The notes beneath the pieces are model-generated. The model saw only the letters and a list, made by a program, of their open reading frames with translations. It had not been told where the DNA came from and searched no databases. From Tianweitania sp. UT-5YL-CI-8 (GTDB lineage: Bacteria > Pseudomonadota > Alphaproteobacteria > Rhizobiales > Rhizobiaceae): DNA of 64,000 bases. A program made the translations under genes and the position numbers. Below are positions 8,229-17,093 of this stretch, piece by piece. Numbering within the stretch: position 1 is the first letter of the stretch; each line of letters begins with the position of its first letter. The stretch spans positions 124,001-188,000 of the forward strand of contig NZ_JASCRR010000006.1 in the NCBI RefSeq assembly GCF_030010215.1, written 5' to 3'.

Positions 8229-9530
8229 TCAGCCTTTGGTTTCCGGCGCGGCGGTGGCGCCAGCCGGAAGTCCCGAACCGCCCTTGTTCTTTTCCAGAAC
8301 AGCCTCGGTGATCGAGTTGGGCATGCGGCGCGGCGTCTCGATCAGGCCAAGCAACGGCATGATGATCAGGAAGAAGCCGAAATAGTAGATCGTGGCGAGC
8401 TGCGACATGATCACATACACGCCTTCCGCGGGACGCGAGCCGAGCCAGCCGAGCAGGATGGCGTTGACCACGAACAGCCAGAAGAACAGCTTGTACCAAG
8501 GACGGTAGACCGCCGAACGCACCTTCGACGTGTCAAGCCACGGCACCACGAACAACACCGCGATGGCGCCGAACATGGCGAGCACGCCGCCCAGCTTGGA
8601 GTCGATCGGCCCGATGTTAAAGGTGATGGCGCGCAGGATCGCGTAGAACGGCAGGAAGTACCATTCCGGAACGATGTGCGCCGGCGTCTTCAGCGAGTCG
8701 GCCATGGTGTAGTTGTCGGGGTGGCCGAGGAAGTTCGGGATGTAGAAGACGAAATAGGCGAAGACCAGCAGGAACACCACCATGCCGAACGCGTCCTTGA
8801 TGGTCGCATAGGGCGTGAAGGGCAGCGTGTCGGTCTTGGACTTAACTTCGATGCCGGTCGGGTTGGTCTGGCCGGTGACATGCAGCGCCCAGACGTGCAG
8901 GACGACGACGCCGGCGATCATGAACGGCAGCAGATAGTGCAGCGAGAAGAAGCGGTTCAGCGTCGGGTTGTCGACCGCGAAGCCGCCCAGAAGCAATTGC
9001 TGGATCCACTCGCCGACCAGCGGAATGGCAGTGAAGAAGCCGGTGATGACGGTCGCGCCCCAGAAGCTCATCTGGCCCCACGGCAGCACGTAGCCCATGA
9101 AGCCGGTCGCCATCATCAGGAGATAGATGATGCAGCCCAGGATCCAGAGCAGTTCGCGCGGGGCCTTGTAGGAGCCATAGTAAAGACCGCGCATGATGTG
9201 GACATAGACGGCGATGAAGAAGAAGGAAGCGCCGTTGGCATGCATGTAGCGCAGCAGCCAGCCGGAGTTCACATCGCGCATGATGTGCTCGACGGACTGG
9301 AAGGCCAGTGTCACATGCGGCGTGTAGTGCATGGCCAGAACGACGCCGGTCAGGATCTGCACGACCAGCATGATCGAGAGGATGCCGCCGAAGGTGTAGG
9401 CGTAATTGAGGTTGCGCGGCACCGGATAGGACACAAAGGAATCGTGCATCATCCGCGGCAGCGGCATGCGTGCGTCGATCCAGCGTTCGATGCCGGTCTT
9501 GGGCTGATAGGTCGAGTGTCCAGCGCTCAT
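8229..9530 (-). CDS. petB: cytochrome b of the bc1 complex
   Basis: A 433-residue polytopic membrane protein typical of alphaproteobacterial cytochrome b. It has the quinol-site [13 protein letters not shown] motif, several histidine-bearing helices for the two b haems ([11 protein letters not shown] region, [13 protein letters not shown]), and an N-terminus [13 protein letters not shown]. The ATG at 9530 has GAGGGG upstream; a longer reading to 9665 overlaps the Rieske gene and is unlikely. It sits between the Rieske and cytochrome c1 genes in the conserved order petA-petB-petC. Confidence 0.95.
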   Translation of the reverse strand: MSAGHSTYQPKTGIERWIDARMPLPRMMHDSFVSYPVPRNLNYAYTFGGILSIMLVVQILTGVVLAMHYTPHVTLAFQSVEHIMRDVNSGWLLRYMHANGASFFFIAVYVHIMRGLYYGSYKAPRELLWILGCIIYLLMMATGFMGYVLPWGQMSFWGATVITGFFTAIPLVGEWIQQLLLGGFAVDNPTLNRFFSLHYLLPFMIAGVVVLHVWALHVTGQTNPTGIEVKSKTDTLPFTPYATIKDAFGMVVFLLVFAYFVFYIPNFLGHPDNYTMADSLKTPAHIVPEWYFLPFYAILRAITFNIGPIDSKLGGVLAMFGAIAVLFVVPWLDTSKVRSAVYRPWYKLFFWLFVVNAILLGWLGSRPAEGVYVIMSQLATIYYFGFFLIIMPLLGLIETPRRMPNSITEAVLEKNKGGSGLPAGATAAPETKG

Positions 9531-9555
9531 GTGAAGTGTCCCCTCTGTCCCTGCC

Positions 9556-10119
9556 TCAGCCGACCCGGATCGTGGTATCGGAAACGAACGCGTAAGTCGG
9601 TACGTGCAGGTTTTCCGGCGCAGGCCCCTTACGGATCCGGCCAGCCGTGTCGTAGTGCGAGCCATGACACGGGCAGAACCAGCCGCCGAAATCGCCCTGC
9701 TGGCCGAGCGGCACGCAACCCAGATGGGTGCAGACGCCGATCATTACGATCCAGTTTTCCTTGCCCTCGCCCGCCGAGCGATCGAGGTCGCTGGCGGTTG
9801 CGTCGGCAGCCAGGTTGGCGTTGCGCGCGACCGGATCCTTGAGATCCGACATCGGCACTTCCTTGGCGGCTTCGACCTCTTCCGGCGTGCGGTTGCGGAT
9901 GAACACCGGACGACCCCGCCACTTGACGGTCAGCGACATACCGGGGGTCAGCGACGAAACGTCGACCTCGATGGAGGCCGCCGCCAACGTCGATGCATCG
10001 GGTCGCATCTGGTCGATGAAGGGCCATGCCACGGCACCTGCCGCGACGACGCCCGCCATACCCGTGGCTACATAGAGAAAATCGCGCCGGTTGGGCTCGG
10101 TCGTATCGGTTGCGCTCAA
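9556..10119 (-). CDS. petA: Rieske iron-sulfur subunit of the bc1 complex
   Basis: The protein is 187 residues from a TTG at 10119. A twin-arginine type N-terminus ([16 protein letters not shown]) supplies the membrane anchor. The [2Fe-2S] ligands are in CTHLGC and CPCHGSHY near the C-terminus. The TTG start gives a normal family length and has AAGGA upstream. An in-frame GTG at 10176 would add 19 residues and has no good ribosome binding site. It is the first gene of petABC, which runs quinol-cytochrome c reduction in the respiratory chain. Confidence 0.92.
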   Translation of the reverse strand: MSATDTTEPNRRDFLYVATGMAGVVAAGAVAWPFIDQMRPDASTLAAASIEVDVSSLTPGMSLTVKWRGRPVFIRNRTPEEVEAAKEVPMSDLKDPVARNANLAADATASDLDRSAGEGKENWIVMIGVCTHLGCVPLGQQGDFGGWFCPCHGSHYDTAGRIRKGPAPENLHVPTYAFVSDTTIRVG

Positions 10120-10346
10120 GGGACCTTGATCCTTCTGCCTCAAATCCGCTGAAGGAAGAGCCCTGTCCCCGCTCACACGCCGGCCTGATATCGCATGGCA
10201 TCAGGCTAGCGTAGTTCCTCCAGCATTTGGAGTTCGGTTTATGCGTGAAGCCTGTTTTTGTCCAGACGGCACAAGGCACGTGGGCAGATTGTCGCAAGCA
10301 GTGTCAACAGGGCTTTCAAACAGCGCCTTTCAACACTTCGCGAGGA

Positions 10347-10661
10347 TCACTTCGCTCCCAGCCTGGCAAGCACCTCGCGCGGGATGGCATATTCGCGGAT
10401 CACATCCTCATGGCGGCGGAAACCGCAGAGTTCGCGCTGGATGAAATAGCCATAGACCGCGTCCGCGGCAGCCTTGAGCAGCGCGGCGCGCTCCTCCTCG
10501 CTCCCCGAATGCGCCTTCAGCGCGTCGAGGCATTTCACCACGCGCTGTCCGGTCTGCCCCAGCGCAGACGCTTTTTCCGCGAGGAATTCGTACTCCAGCA
10601 CATCGAGCGCTGAGTTGGACATGCCTCCGGCGGTGAATTTCTGTGGCGGTCGCAACGACAT
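10347..10661 (-). CDS. small conserved hypothetical protein
   Basis: A 104-residue soluble, helical protein (ALDVLEYEFLAEKASALGQTGQRVVKCLDALKA), with no signal or membrane segment. From memory it resembles short rhizobial proteins of unknown function (DUF6665-like); I cannot confirm that. It lies 8 bp downstream of the ABC exporter pair and is likely co-transcribed. The start at 10661 has AGGG about 8 bases upstream; an internal Met at 10622 is possible. Confidence 0.7.
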   Translation of the reverse strand: MSLRPPQKFTAGGMSNSALDVLEYEFLAEKASALGQTGQRVVKCLDALKAHSGSEEERAALLKAAADAVYGYFIQRELCGFRRHEDVIREYAIPREVLARLGAK

Positions 10662-10669
10662 CGAAAACC

Positions 10670-12535
10670 CTATTCGGCGGCGAGCCTGTCGGCCAAAAAG
10701 CCGCCCGACTGCCTCTTCCAGAGTTGAGCATAGAGGCCGCCCTTTTCAAGCAGCGCCTGGTGGCTGCCTTCCTCGACGATGCGGCCTTTGTCGAGCACGA
10801 TCAGCCGGTCGAGTGCTGCGATTGTCGACAGGCGGTGCGCGATGGCAATCACGGTCTTGCCTTCCATCAGATCGAAGAGGCTTTCCTGAATCGCTGCCTC
10901 GACCTGCGAATCGAGAGCCGACGTCGCCTCGTCCAGGATCAGGATCGGCGCATCTTTGAGGAACACGCGGGCAATCGCCACCCGCTGCCTCTGCCCGCCC
11001 GACAGCTTCACACCGCGTTCGCCGACATAGGCGTCGTAACCCGCCCTGTCGCGGTTGTCGCGCAGCTGCTTGATGAAGTCGTGCGCCTCGGCCCTTTCGG
11101 CGGCGGCGATGACCTGCTCGTCGGTCGCCTCGGGCCTGCCGAGGCGGATGTTGTCGCGCAGCGAGCGGTGGAACAGGGCGGTTTCCTGGCTGACCACGCC
11201 GATGTTGGAGCGCAGCGACACCTGCGTAACCTGCGACACGTCCTGCCCGTCGATCCGGATCTGCCCGCTTTCGAGGTCGTAGAGCCGCAGGATGAGATTG
11301 GCGATGGTTGTCTTGCCCGCACCCGAAGGGCCGATCAGCCCAACCTTCTCGCCCGGCCTGATCCTCAGATCGATGCCGTCGAGCACACCGGAGCCTTTTC
11401 CGTAATGAAACGACACCTTGTCGAGCACGATCTCGCCGCCTGTGACCTTGAGGTCGGCAGCCCCCGGCTTGTCGGTCAACGACAACGGCTGGGTGATCAG
11501 CGCCTTAGAATTCTCCAAAACGCCGAGCGAGCGCAAGATGCCGTTGAGCTGCATCATCAACCGGCCCAGCAGCATGTTGAGCCGCAGGACGAGGCTGAGC
11601 GTGAAGGCGACTGCGCCGACGCTGATCGCGCCCTCCACCCACAGATTGATCGCGAACCAGGAGATCGCGGTGATCATGACCCCGGCCAGCAGGGTCAAGG
11701 CGATGCGCACGCCGGTCAGGCTGCGCGTGAAAGGGCGCAGCGCATCGAGATAGATGTCGAAGCCGCGCCGGATGTAGCGGTCGTCGCCATCGGCGGCGAA
11801 CAGCTTCAGCGTATGGATGTTGGAATAGGAGTCGACGATGCGGCCATTGATCATCGAACCGGCTTCCGCCGTCGCCTCAGCGTTCTTGCGGATCGAGGGC
11901 AGATACAGCCGCGCCAGAATCCCGAAGGCGACGATCCAGACCACGACCAGCGCCGCGAGCCGCCAGTCCAGTCCGGCCACAAGAACCAGCGTGGTGACGG
12001 TATAGACCATCATGAACCAGACGACTTCGATGAAGCTTTCCATCAGGTCGCCGGTAGCCTGGCCCGACTGCCACACCTTGGTGGCAATGCGACCGGCGAA
12101 GTCGTTCTGGAAGAACGAGTAGGATTGGCGCGAGACATGCCGGTGCGCCTGCCAGCGCACGAGATTGTAGAAGCCCGGCGTGATCGTCTGTTCGTCGACC
12201 AGCGCTGCAAGCCCGACGACCAGCGTGCGGATGACGAGAACCACGGCGGCCATGAACAGCAGTTCCGGCCCGGCCGCCTCCCACAGCGATGACCAGCTTC
12301 GGTCGGCGGGCGCAGAATCGAGGATGTCGACCAGCCGCCCGACAAAGTAGAAAAGCCCCGCTTCGACGAGCGGGGCAATGCCGCCGATGACCAGCATGGC
12401 GAAGAAGGCGAGTTTCGCCTGGCCGACATAATGCCAGAGAAAACCCGCGACCGACGATGGGGGCCGCAGGTTTGCAGGTTCTCGGAACGGCGTGACCCAG
12501 CTTTCGAACCACCGGTAGACGGCTTGCATGCTCAT
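10670..12535 (-). CDS. ABC exporter half-transporter, second of a pair
   Basis: A 621-residue MsbA/LmrA-type protein with the six-helix membrane domain first (about 35-330) and the nucleotide-binding domain last: Walker A GPSGAGKTT, signature LSGGQRQR, Walker B ILILDEATSALD and the H-loop AHRLST. The start overlaps the previous stop as ATGA at 12532-12535. The partner is similar throughout, so a heterodimeric exporter is likely. The ATPase site motifs look intact in both halves. The substrate (lipid, drug or peptide) is not evident from neighbours. Confidence 0.9.
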   Translation of the reverse strand: MSMQAVYRWFESWVTPFREPANLRPPSSVAGFLWHYVGQAKLAFFAMLVIGGIAPLVEAGLFYFVGRLVDILDSAPADRSWSSLWEAAGPELLFMAAVVLVIRTLVVGLAALVDEQTITPGFYNLVRWQAHRHVSRQSYSFFQNDFAGRIATKVWQSGQATGDLMESFIEVVWFMMVYTVTTLVLVAGLDWRLAALVVVWIVAFGILARLYLPSIRKNAEATAEAGSMINGRIVDSYSNIHTLKLFAADGDDRYIRRGFDIYLDALRPFTRSLTGVRIALTLLAGVMITAISWFAINLWVEGAISVGAVAFTLSLVLRLNMLLGRLMMQLNGILRSLGVLENSKALITQPLSLTDKPGAADLKVTGGEIVLDKVSFHYGKGSGVLDGIDLRIRPGEKVGLIGPSGAGKTTIANLILRLYDLESGQIRIDGQDVSQVTQVSLRSNIGVVSQETALFHRSLRDNIRLGRPEATDEQVIAAAERAEAHDFIKQLRDNRDRAGYDAYVGERGVKLSGGQRQRVAIARVFLKDAPILILDEATSALDSQVEAAIQESLFDLMEGKTVIAIAHRLSTIAALDRLIVLDKGRIVEEGSHQALLEKGGLYAQLWKRQSGGFLADRLAAE

Positions 12536-14412
12536 TCGGCGGCTTCACCCCTGGGAATCGTATCATTGTCGGCTTCGTCCGGCCCGTCCGCAAGCAGGAA
12601 CCCGCCGGACTGACGCTGCCACAACTGGGCATAAAGCCCACCGCGCGCCACAAGTTCCTCATGCGTCCCGTCTTCGATGATCGCACCCTTGTCCATCACG
12701 ATCAGCCGGTCCATCGCCGCGATGGTGGACAGCCGGTGCGCGATGGCGATGACGGTCTTGCCCTCCATCAGCCTGTAGAGATTTTCCTGGATCGCCGCTT
12801 CGACTTCCGAATCGAGCGCCGAGGTGGCTTCGTCCAGGATCAGGATCGGCGCGTCCTTGAGCATCACGCGGGCAATCGCCACGCGCTGCCGTTGACCGCC
12901 TGACAGCTTCACGCCGCGCTCGCCGACATGGGCGTCGAAGCCCCGCCGACCCTTTGCGTCGGCCAAGCCGGCAATGAAGTCGGTGGCTTCCGCCCGGCGG
13001 GCAGCTTCAAGCATCATCTCCTCGGTCGCATCGGGGCGGCCATACAGGATGTTGTCGCGCACCGAACGGTGCAGCAGCGACGTATCCTGCGTGACCATGC
13101 CGATCTGTGCGCGCAGGCTATCCTGCGTCACCTCGGAAATGTCCTTGCCGTCGATCAGGATACGGCCCTTCTCGACATCGTAGAAGCGCAGCAGAAGGTT
13201 CGACAGCGTCGACTTGCCGGCACCCGAACGGCCGACGACGCCAACCTTTTCGCCCGGCTTCACCGTCAGGGTCAGGTCGCCGATCACGCCCTTGCCCTTG
13301 CCATAGTGGAAGCCGACATGGTCGAAGACGATCTCACCCTTGTCGACCACGATGTCCTTAGCGCCAGGCTGGTCTTCGACGACGCGTGGCAGCGAGATCG
13401 AGCCGATGCCGTCCTTGACGGTGCCGATATTCTCGAACAGACCCGAGACCTCCCACATGATCCACTGCGACATGCCCCAAAGCCTCAGCACCAGGCCGAT
13501 GACCACGGCCACTGCGCCGATCGACACCATCTCGCCCAGCCACAGCCAGATCGACAGCGATGCGACCGCGAACAGCAGCAGCGAGTTGAGCAGATAGAGC
13601 AGGCCGTAGAGCCAGGTGATCATGCGCATCTGGCGATGCACCGTGCCGAGAAAGGTGTTCATGCCCTCCTTGGCATAGGTGGCTTCGCGGCGCGCATGCG
13701 AGAACAGCTTCACCGTCTGGATGTTGGTGTAGCTATCGACGACGCGACCGGTCATAGTGGAGCGCGCATCGGCCTGCTCGCCGGCGATCACACCCAGCCG
13801 TGGGATGAAATAGCGCAGCAGCAGCAGATAACCGGCCAGCCAGACGGCGAGCGGCAACGCCAGCCGCCAGTCGGCAGAGCCGACGATGACCAGCATGCCG
13901 AGGAAATAGACGATTACGTAGTTCAACACGTCGATCAGCTTGATGACGCATTCGCGCACGGCGAGCGCCGTCTGCATCATTTTGGTGGCGATGCGGCCTG
14001 CGAACTCGTCCTGATAGAACACCATCGACTGCTTGAGCAGGTAGCGGTGCACCTGCCAACGGATGCGCATGGGGTAGTTGCCCATCAGCGTCTGCTGGTT
14101 CAGCATCGAATGGAAAAACACCGTGACCGGCAGCGCGAAGAGCACGATGAACGCCATGCCGGTGAGCTTCCAGCCTTCAATCTGCAGGAAGGTCTCGCGG
14201 TCATGCGCCGACAGCCAGTCGACGATCGAGCCGAGGAAGCTGAACATCCAGACTTCCGCAAGCGCGATTGCCGACATCAGCACCGCGGCGATGACGATGT
14301 AGGTCCATGCACCCTTGGTGTAATGCAGGCAGAAGCCGACCAGCGTCTTCGGCGGCTCGACCGGCTCTTCTGGCGGGAACGGGTTCAATCTGTTTTCAAA
14401 CCAGCGGAACAT
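12532..14412 (-). CDS. ABC exporter half-transporter, first of a pair
   Basis: A 626-residue protein (from ATG 14412) with an N-terminal six-helix exporter domain and C-terminal ATPase: Walker A GRSGAGKST, signature LSGGQRQR, Walker B ILILDEATSALD, H-loop AHRLST. An upstream ATG at 14436 would add eight residues (MNLKKEIK), but it sits immediately beside a strong hairpin (14439-14460) that should block ribosome access. The inner ATG also matches the N-terminus of the partner (FRWFENR versus YRWFESW). It is translationally coupled to the second half-transporter, so a heterodimer is likely. Substrate unknown. Confidence 0.88.
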   Translation of the reverse strand: MFRWFENRLNPFPPEEPVEPPKTLVGFCLHYTKGAWTYIVIAAVLMSAIALAEVWMFSFLGSIVDWLSAHDRETFLQIEGWKLTGMAFIVLFALPVTVFFHSMLNQQTLMGNYPMRIRWQVHRYLLKQSMVFYQDEFAGRIATKMMQTALAVRECVIKLIDVLNYVIVYFLGMLVIVGSADWRLALPLAVWLAGYLLLLRYFIPRLGVIAGEQADARSTMTGRVVDSYTNIQTVKLFSHARREATYAKEGMNTFLGTVHRQMRMITWLYGLLYLLNSLLLFAVASLSIWLWLGEMVSIGAVAVVIGLVLRLWGMSQWIMWEVSGLFENIGTVKDGIGSISLPRVVEDQPGAKDIVVDKGEIVFDHVGFHYGKGKGVIGDLTLTVKPGEKVGVVGRSGAGKSTLSNLLLRFYDVEKGRILIDGKDISEVTQDSLRAQIGMVTQDTSLLHRSVRDNILYGRPDATEEMMLEAARRAEATDFIAGLADAKGRRGFDAHVGERGVKLSGGQRQRVAIARVMLKDAPILILDEATSALDSEVEAAIQENLYRLMEGKTVIAIAHRLSTIAAMDRLIVMDKGAIIEDGTHEELVARGGLYAQLWQRQSGGFLLADGPDEADNDTIPRGEAAE

Positions 14413-14438
14413 CTTTATTTCTTTCTTCAAATTCATGT

Positions 14439-14460
14439 GCCGCGCGTCAGGCCGCGCGGC
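14439..14460 (-). promoter_or_regulatory. GC-rich hairpin in the exporter 5' leader
   Basis: GCCGCGCG (14439-14446) and CGCGCGGC (14453-14460) form a perfect 8-bp stem with a 6-base loop. On the minus strand it ends two bases before the upstream candidate start (ATG 14436). No T-run follows, so it is not a typical terminator. It could lower initiation at that ATG or act in leader control of the exporter operon. Confidence 0.45.
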
Positions 14461-14487
14461 TTAAACACACCGCATCCGCTGGCTCGT

Positions 14488-14847
14488 CTAAACGGCTGGG
14501 CGGGTAATGCTCATATAGGGTCTCAGACCTCGGTCCGCGATGCTGCTGTCGTCGTCTGCTGACACGGCGCTGGCGGGAGCACGCCGCCGTGCCTTGAACT
14601 GCCTGACGGCCGCGCCAACCAGCCGCAGCAGCAGCGGCCGATAGGACGGATCGCGCACGATCCTGCTGTAATCCACATCCGGCAGCATGCCGCGATGCGG
14701 CCTTACGTGGCTCGCCTGGTGACCGCCGCCATCGCGGGGATCGGACAACAATTTCCAGGCCGCGTGCCGGGCATCGCCGGACGACTTGGGAACATGGGAC
14801 AAAGGATGGTTACGGGCATCGTGCCCGTCATGAAAATTGCCAAACAT
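14488..14847 (-). CDS. hypothetical protein, 119 residues
   Basis: A basic, His/Arg-rich soluble protein starting MFGNFHDGHDARNHP, with PDVDYSRIVRDPSYRPLLLRLVGAAVRQF in the middle. The ATG at 14847 has a good site (GAAGGA, spacing about 8), which favours this start over a longer reading from 14889. No family was recognised. It lies upstream of the exporter operon on the same strand, 76 bp away. Without homology support it could still be a chance frame in GC-rich DNA. Confidence 0.45.
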   Translation of the reverse strand: MFGNFHDGHDARNHPLSHVPKSSGDARHAAWKLLSDPRDGGGHQASHVRPHRGMLPDVDYSRIVRDPSYRPLLLRLVGAAVRQFKARRRAPASAVSADDDSSIADRGLRPYMSITRPAV

Positions 14848-15133
14848 CGGAAGATTCCTTCGAGAACCGCGAAACGGACTCGGCGGCAATCGATACGATG
14901 GTGCCTTGAAATATCAGGGAAACGTCGAACCGGGCCGCCGTTAGGCGCAAAGGCCTCGGGTGGGGCGGTGAATGTCTATAGTCATCATGAATTCCATCGA
15001 CCCCTCCTGCGGTTCGAGTTGACAATGGCGGTTGTTTAGACTCATTCGCGGCAAAATGCCACCCCAGATCGGCAAGCAGGGCAGCCGAGAAGGCAGGTGT
15101 TGCATCTTGAACACGGTGGATATGCAGGCTCAG

Positions 15134-15598
15134 ATGGATCGAAATCTTCACATCGCGCTGTATCAGCCTGACATAGCAGGCAACACCGGCACCATCCTGC
15201 GCATGGCCGCCTGTCTCGGCATCGGCGTCGATGTCGTCGAACCCGCCGGCTTCGACCTGTCCGACCGCAACCTCAGGCGTGCCGGCATGGACTATCTCGA
15301 AATGGCGGCGTTGACCCGGCACATCGACTACGGCCGCTTCCAGGAGTGGCGCCTTGGCGAAAGCCGCCGGCTCGTGCTGCTGTCGACCAAGGCTACCCTG
15401 CCCTATACGAGCTTCGCCTTCCGCTCCGACGACGTCATCCTGCTCGGCCGCGAGTCGGCCGGCGTACCCGAAGAGGTCCATGGCAGCGCGGACGAACGCC
15501 TCCTCATCCCGATGCCGGGCGGCGGCCGCAGCCTCAACGTCGCCCTCAGCGCGGCCATGGTCGCCGGCGAAGCCCTGCGCCAGCTCTCGGCCATCTGA
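15134..15598 (+). CDS. trmL: tRNA (cytidine(34)-2'-O)-methyltransferase TrmL
   Basis: A 154-residue SPOUT-class methyltransferase, the usual TrmL length. The N-terminus ([24 protein letters not shown]) and the C-terminal trefoil-knot motifs ([29 protein letters not shown]) are diagnostic. It methylates the 2'-OH of the wobble base in certain leucine tRNAs using S-adenosylmethionine. Met codons at 15122 and 15134 are both possible starts; neither has a strong ribosome binding site. The longer frame from 15032 is unlikely. Confidence 0.92.
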   Translation: MDRNLHIALYQPDIAGNTGTILRMAACLGIGVDVVEPAGFDLSDRNLRRAGMDYLEMAALTRHIDYGRFQEWRLGESRRLVLLSTKATLPYTSFAFRSDDVILLGRESAGVPEEVHGSADERLLIPMPGGGRSLNVALSAAMVAGEALRQLSAI

Positions 15599-15702
15599 TC
15601 CATCTCTGCCGCCGGGCGACAGCCACCACCACCATTGGCCCGTTCGATTGGATGTCATGGCCGTCGTCCTTCGTTTGCGTTGCGTCGGACACCTTGCTAC
15701 AA

Positions 15703-15720
15703 CCTCAACTTAACTTGAGG
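15703..15720. promoter_or_regulatory. SoxR box in the soxR promoter
   Basis: CCTCAACTTAACTTGAGG is an 18-bp dyad differing at one position from the enterobacterial SoxR operator (CCTCAAGTTAACTTGAGG). It ends 15 bp before the soxR ATG, so soxR very probably controls itself. No second target gene is obvious beside it. Confidence 0.85.
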
Positions 15721-15735
15721 TCAAGGACTTATTTC

Positions 15736-16173
15736 ATGGCACGGGAACTCACCGTCGGGGAGGTCGCCAAACGCAGCGGCGTGGCGGTGTCGGCATTGCA
15801 TTTCTACGAGACGCGCGGGCTCATCAGTAGCCACCGCAGCGAGGGCAACCAGCGGCGTTATTTCAGCGATGTGCTGCGGCGCGTGGCAATCTTGAAAGTG
15901 GCACAGGATGTCGGCATCTCGCTCGCCGACATCGCCGACGCTTTCGCCAGCCTGCCGGACGGGCGTACGCCGACGCGGGAGGACTGGACTCGCCTTTCCA
16001 CGGCATGGAAGGCCGATCTCGACCATCGCATCCGCCAGTTGCAGAAATTGCGCGACGGTCTCGACGACTGCATCGGCTGCGGCTGCATGTCGATCACCGC
16101 ATGCCCCTTGCGCAACCGCGAAGATCGCCTCGCCGCGAAAGGTCCGGGTGCACATCGCCTTATCGTCGAGTAG
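15736..16173 (+). CDS. soxR: redox-sensitive MerR-family activator SoxR
   Basis: A 145-residue protein. The N-terminal MerR winged helix ([26 protein letters not shown]) is followed by a dimerisation helix and the [2Fe-2S] motif [14 protein letters not shown] at about 115-128, with the four cysteines spaced as in SoxR (C-x2-C-x-C-x5-C). Oxidation of the cluster by redox-cycling agents or superoxide activates transcription. The near-perfect SoxR operator in its own promoter supports the identification. No soxS is adjacent, as usual outside enterobacteria, where SoxR controls a few genes directly. Confidence 0.95.
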   Translation: MARELTVGEVAKRSGVAVSALHFYETRGLISSHRSEGNQRRYFSDVLRRVAILKVAQDVGISLADIADAFASLPDGRTPTREDWTRLSTAWKADLDHRIRQLQKLRDGLDDCIGCGCMSITACPLRNREDRLAAKGPGAHRLIVE

Positions 16174-16365
16174 CCTCAGACCGCCAACGGCAGGGCTCAA
16201 GCTGCCCTTGCAGACGGATCGATTTCCGCGCGGAAATCGAGGTTTTTATCGGGATGGACCTTCTGAAAAACGACAGCCAAGCCGGCGACACAATCGCATA
16301 TGCCGGTGCGAACCTGAGCCGAGCGCCGCGCCCGCTCTAGTTCCGCCGGCGTTCTGTCCAGCAGC

Positions 16366-16554
16366 ATTGATTTCTTCCGCCACGGAACTCTTCTTGCCAA
16401 GAACGAAACCATTACCGTTCAGGGGCGTTTTGAAAACGGCTTCGTGCACGGCTCCGCAATCATCCATGCCGACGGCAAAACCGAGATGCTGGGCCCGTTG
16501 AAAGGCCCTAAGTTTCACGGCCCCAAGGAATGGATGAACCATCTCGGACGGTAA
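16366..16554 (+). pseudogene. MORN-like C-terminal gene fragment without a start codon
   Basis: An open frame ending at TAA 16552-16554 encodes about 62 residues with MORN-like character (GRFENGFVHGSAIIHADGK, then GPLKGPKFHGPKEWMNHLGR). The frame stays open for some distance upstream, but no ATG, GTG or TTG with a ribosome binding site is present. It looks like the 3' end of a gene that has lost its beginning, lying between soxR and a secreted-protein gene. MORN repeats bind lipids or scaffold proteins in other systems. A non-standard start or a sequence error is possible. Confidence 0.4.
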
Positions 16555-16601
16555 CCGGACGAGTTCCACCCTCTCGAGGACATACCCAGAAGGAATATGA
16601 C

Positions 16602-17006
16602 ATGCGTGCATTGATACTTGCGGGCACGAGCCTGCTGATGCTGACCGGCGTCTCTATGGCCCAGGGCACGACAACCCCGCCACCGCCCGCGCCGCCGGCT
16701 GCATCGCCTGAAGGCATGGCGCCTCCGCCGCCCGGTGCCGAAGCACGTGATCATGGACCCCGCGACCACGGTCGACGGCATAAGGGACCTCGGGGCGATG
16801 GCCCGCGTGGATACGGTCCCCGCGACGACCGCGGTCCTGGCCGTGGCGACATGCCTCCGCCCCCGCCGCCGTCCAAGGCAGCGCATTTCCGCGTCCAGCA
16901 GGGTGACATGAACATCGACGTCAAATGCGCCGACGACGAACCGATGGCAGCCTGTGCCGACATCGCGCTCCGGCTCGTTGATGCCGTCCAGGCACAGCGG
17001 CCCTGA
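16602..17006 (+). CDS. secreted Pro/Gly/Arg-rich protein
   Basis: 134 residues from an ATG with AGAAGGA upstream. A signal peptide (MRALILAGTSLLMLTGVSMA) is followed by a Pro-rich linker (TTTPPPPAPPAASPEG), a low-complexity block of repeating DHGPRDHGRRHKGPRGDGP type, a second Pro tract, and a compact C-terminal domain with two cysteines (KCADDEPMAACADIA). It is probably periplasmic. The family was not recognised; the two cysteines may form a disulfide. A hairpin with a weak T-run follows at 17022-17047. Confidence 0.7.
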   Translation: MRALILAGTSLLMLTGVSMAQGTTTPPPPAPPAASPEGMAPPPPGAEARDHGPRDHGRRHKGPRGDGPRGYGPRDDRGPGRGDMPPPPPPSKAAHFRVQQGDMNIDVKCADDEPMAACADIALRLVDAVQAQRP

Positions 17007-17021
17007 TCGTTAGTCAATTCG

Positions 17022-17047
17022 CCTCCCCGGCCAATGCGCTGGGGAGG
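17022..17047 (+). terminator. hairpin terminator between convergent genes
   Basis: CCTCCCC (17022-17028) pairs with GGGGAGG (17041-17047), followed by TGGTTTCTT. It lies between the secreted-protein gene and the converging DUF4394 gene and could serve both strands. The T-run is imperfect. Confidence 0.55.
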
Positions 17048-17093
17048 TGGTTTCTTGGAAACGTCTTCGACGTTCTGCTTAGGGGCTTTTTGC

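Noticed and set aside
8031-9842. 603-residue plus-strand frame opposite petABC
   Set aside because: Shadow of cytochrome b and c1 genes; no recognisable protein features.
10302-10307. Minus-strand TTGACA upstream of petA
   Set aside because: No -10 element at proper spacing, so no promoter is claimed.
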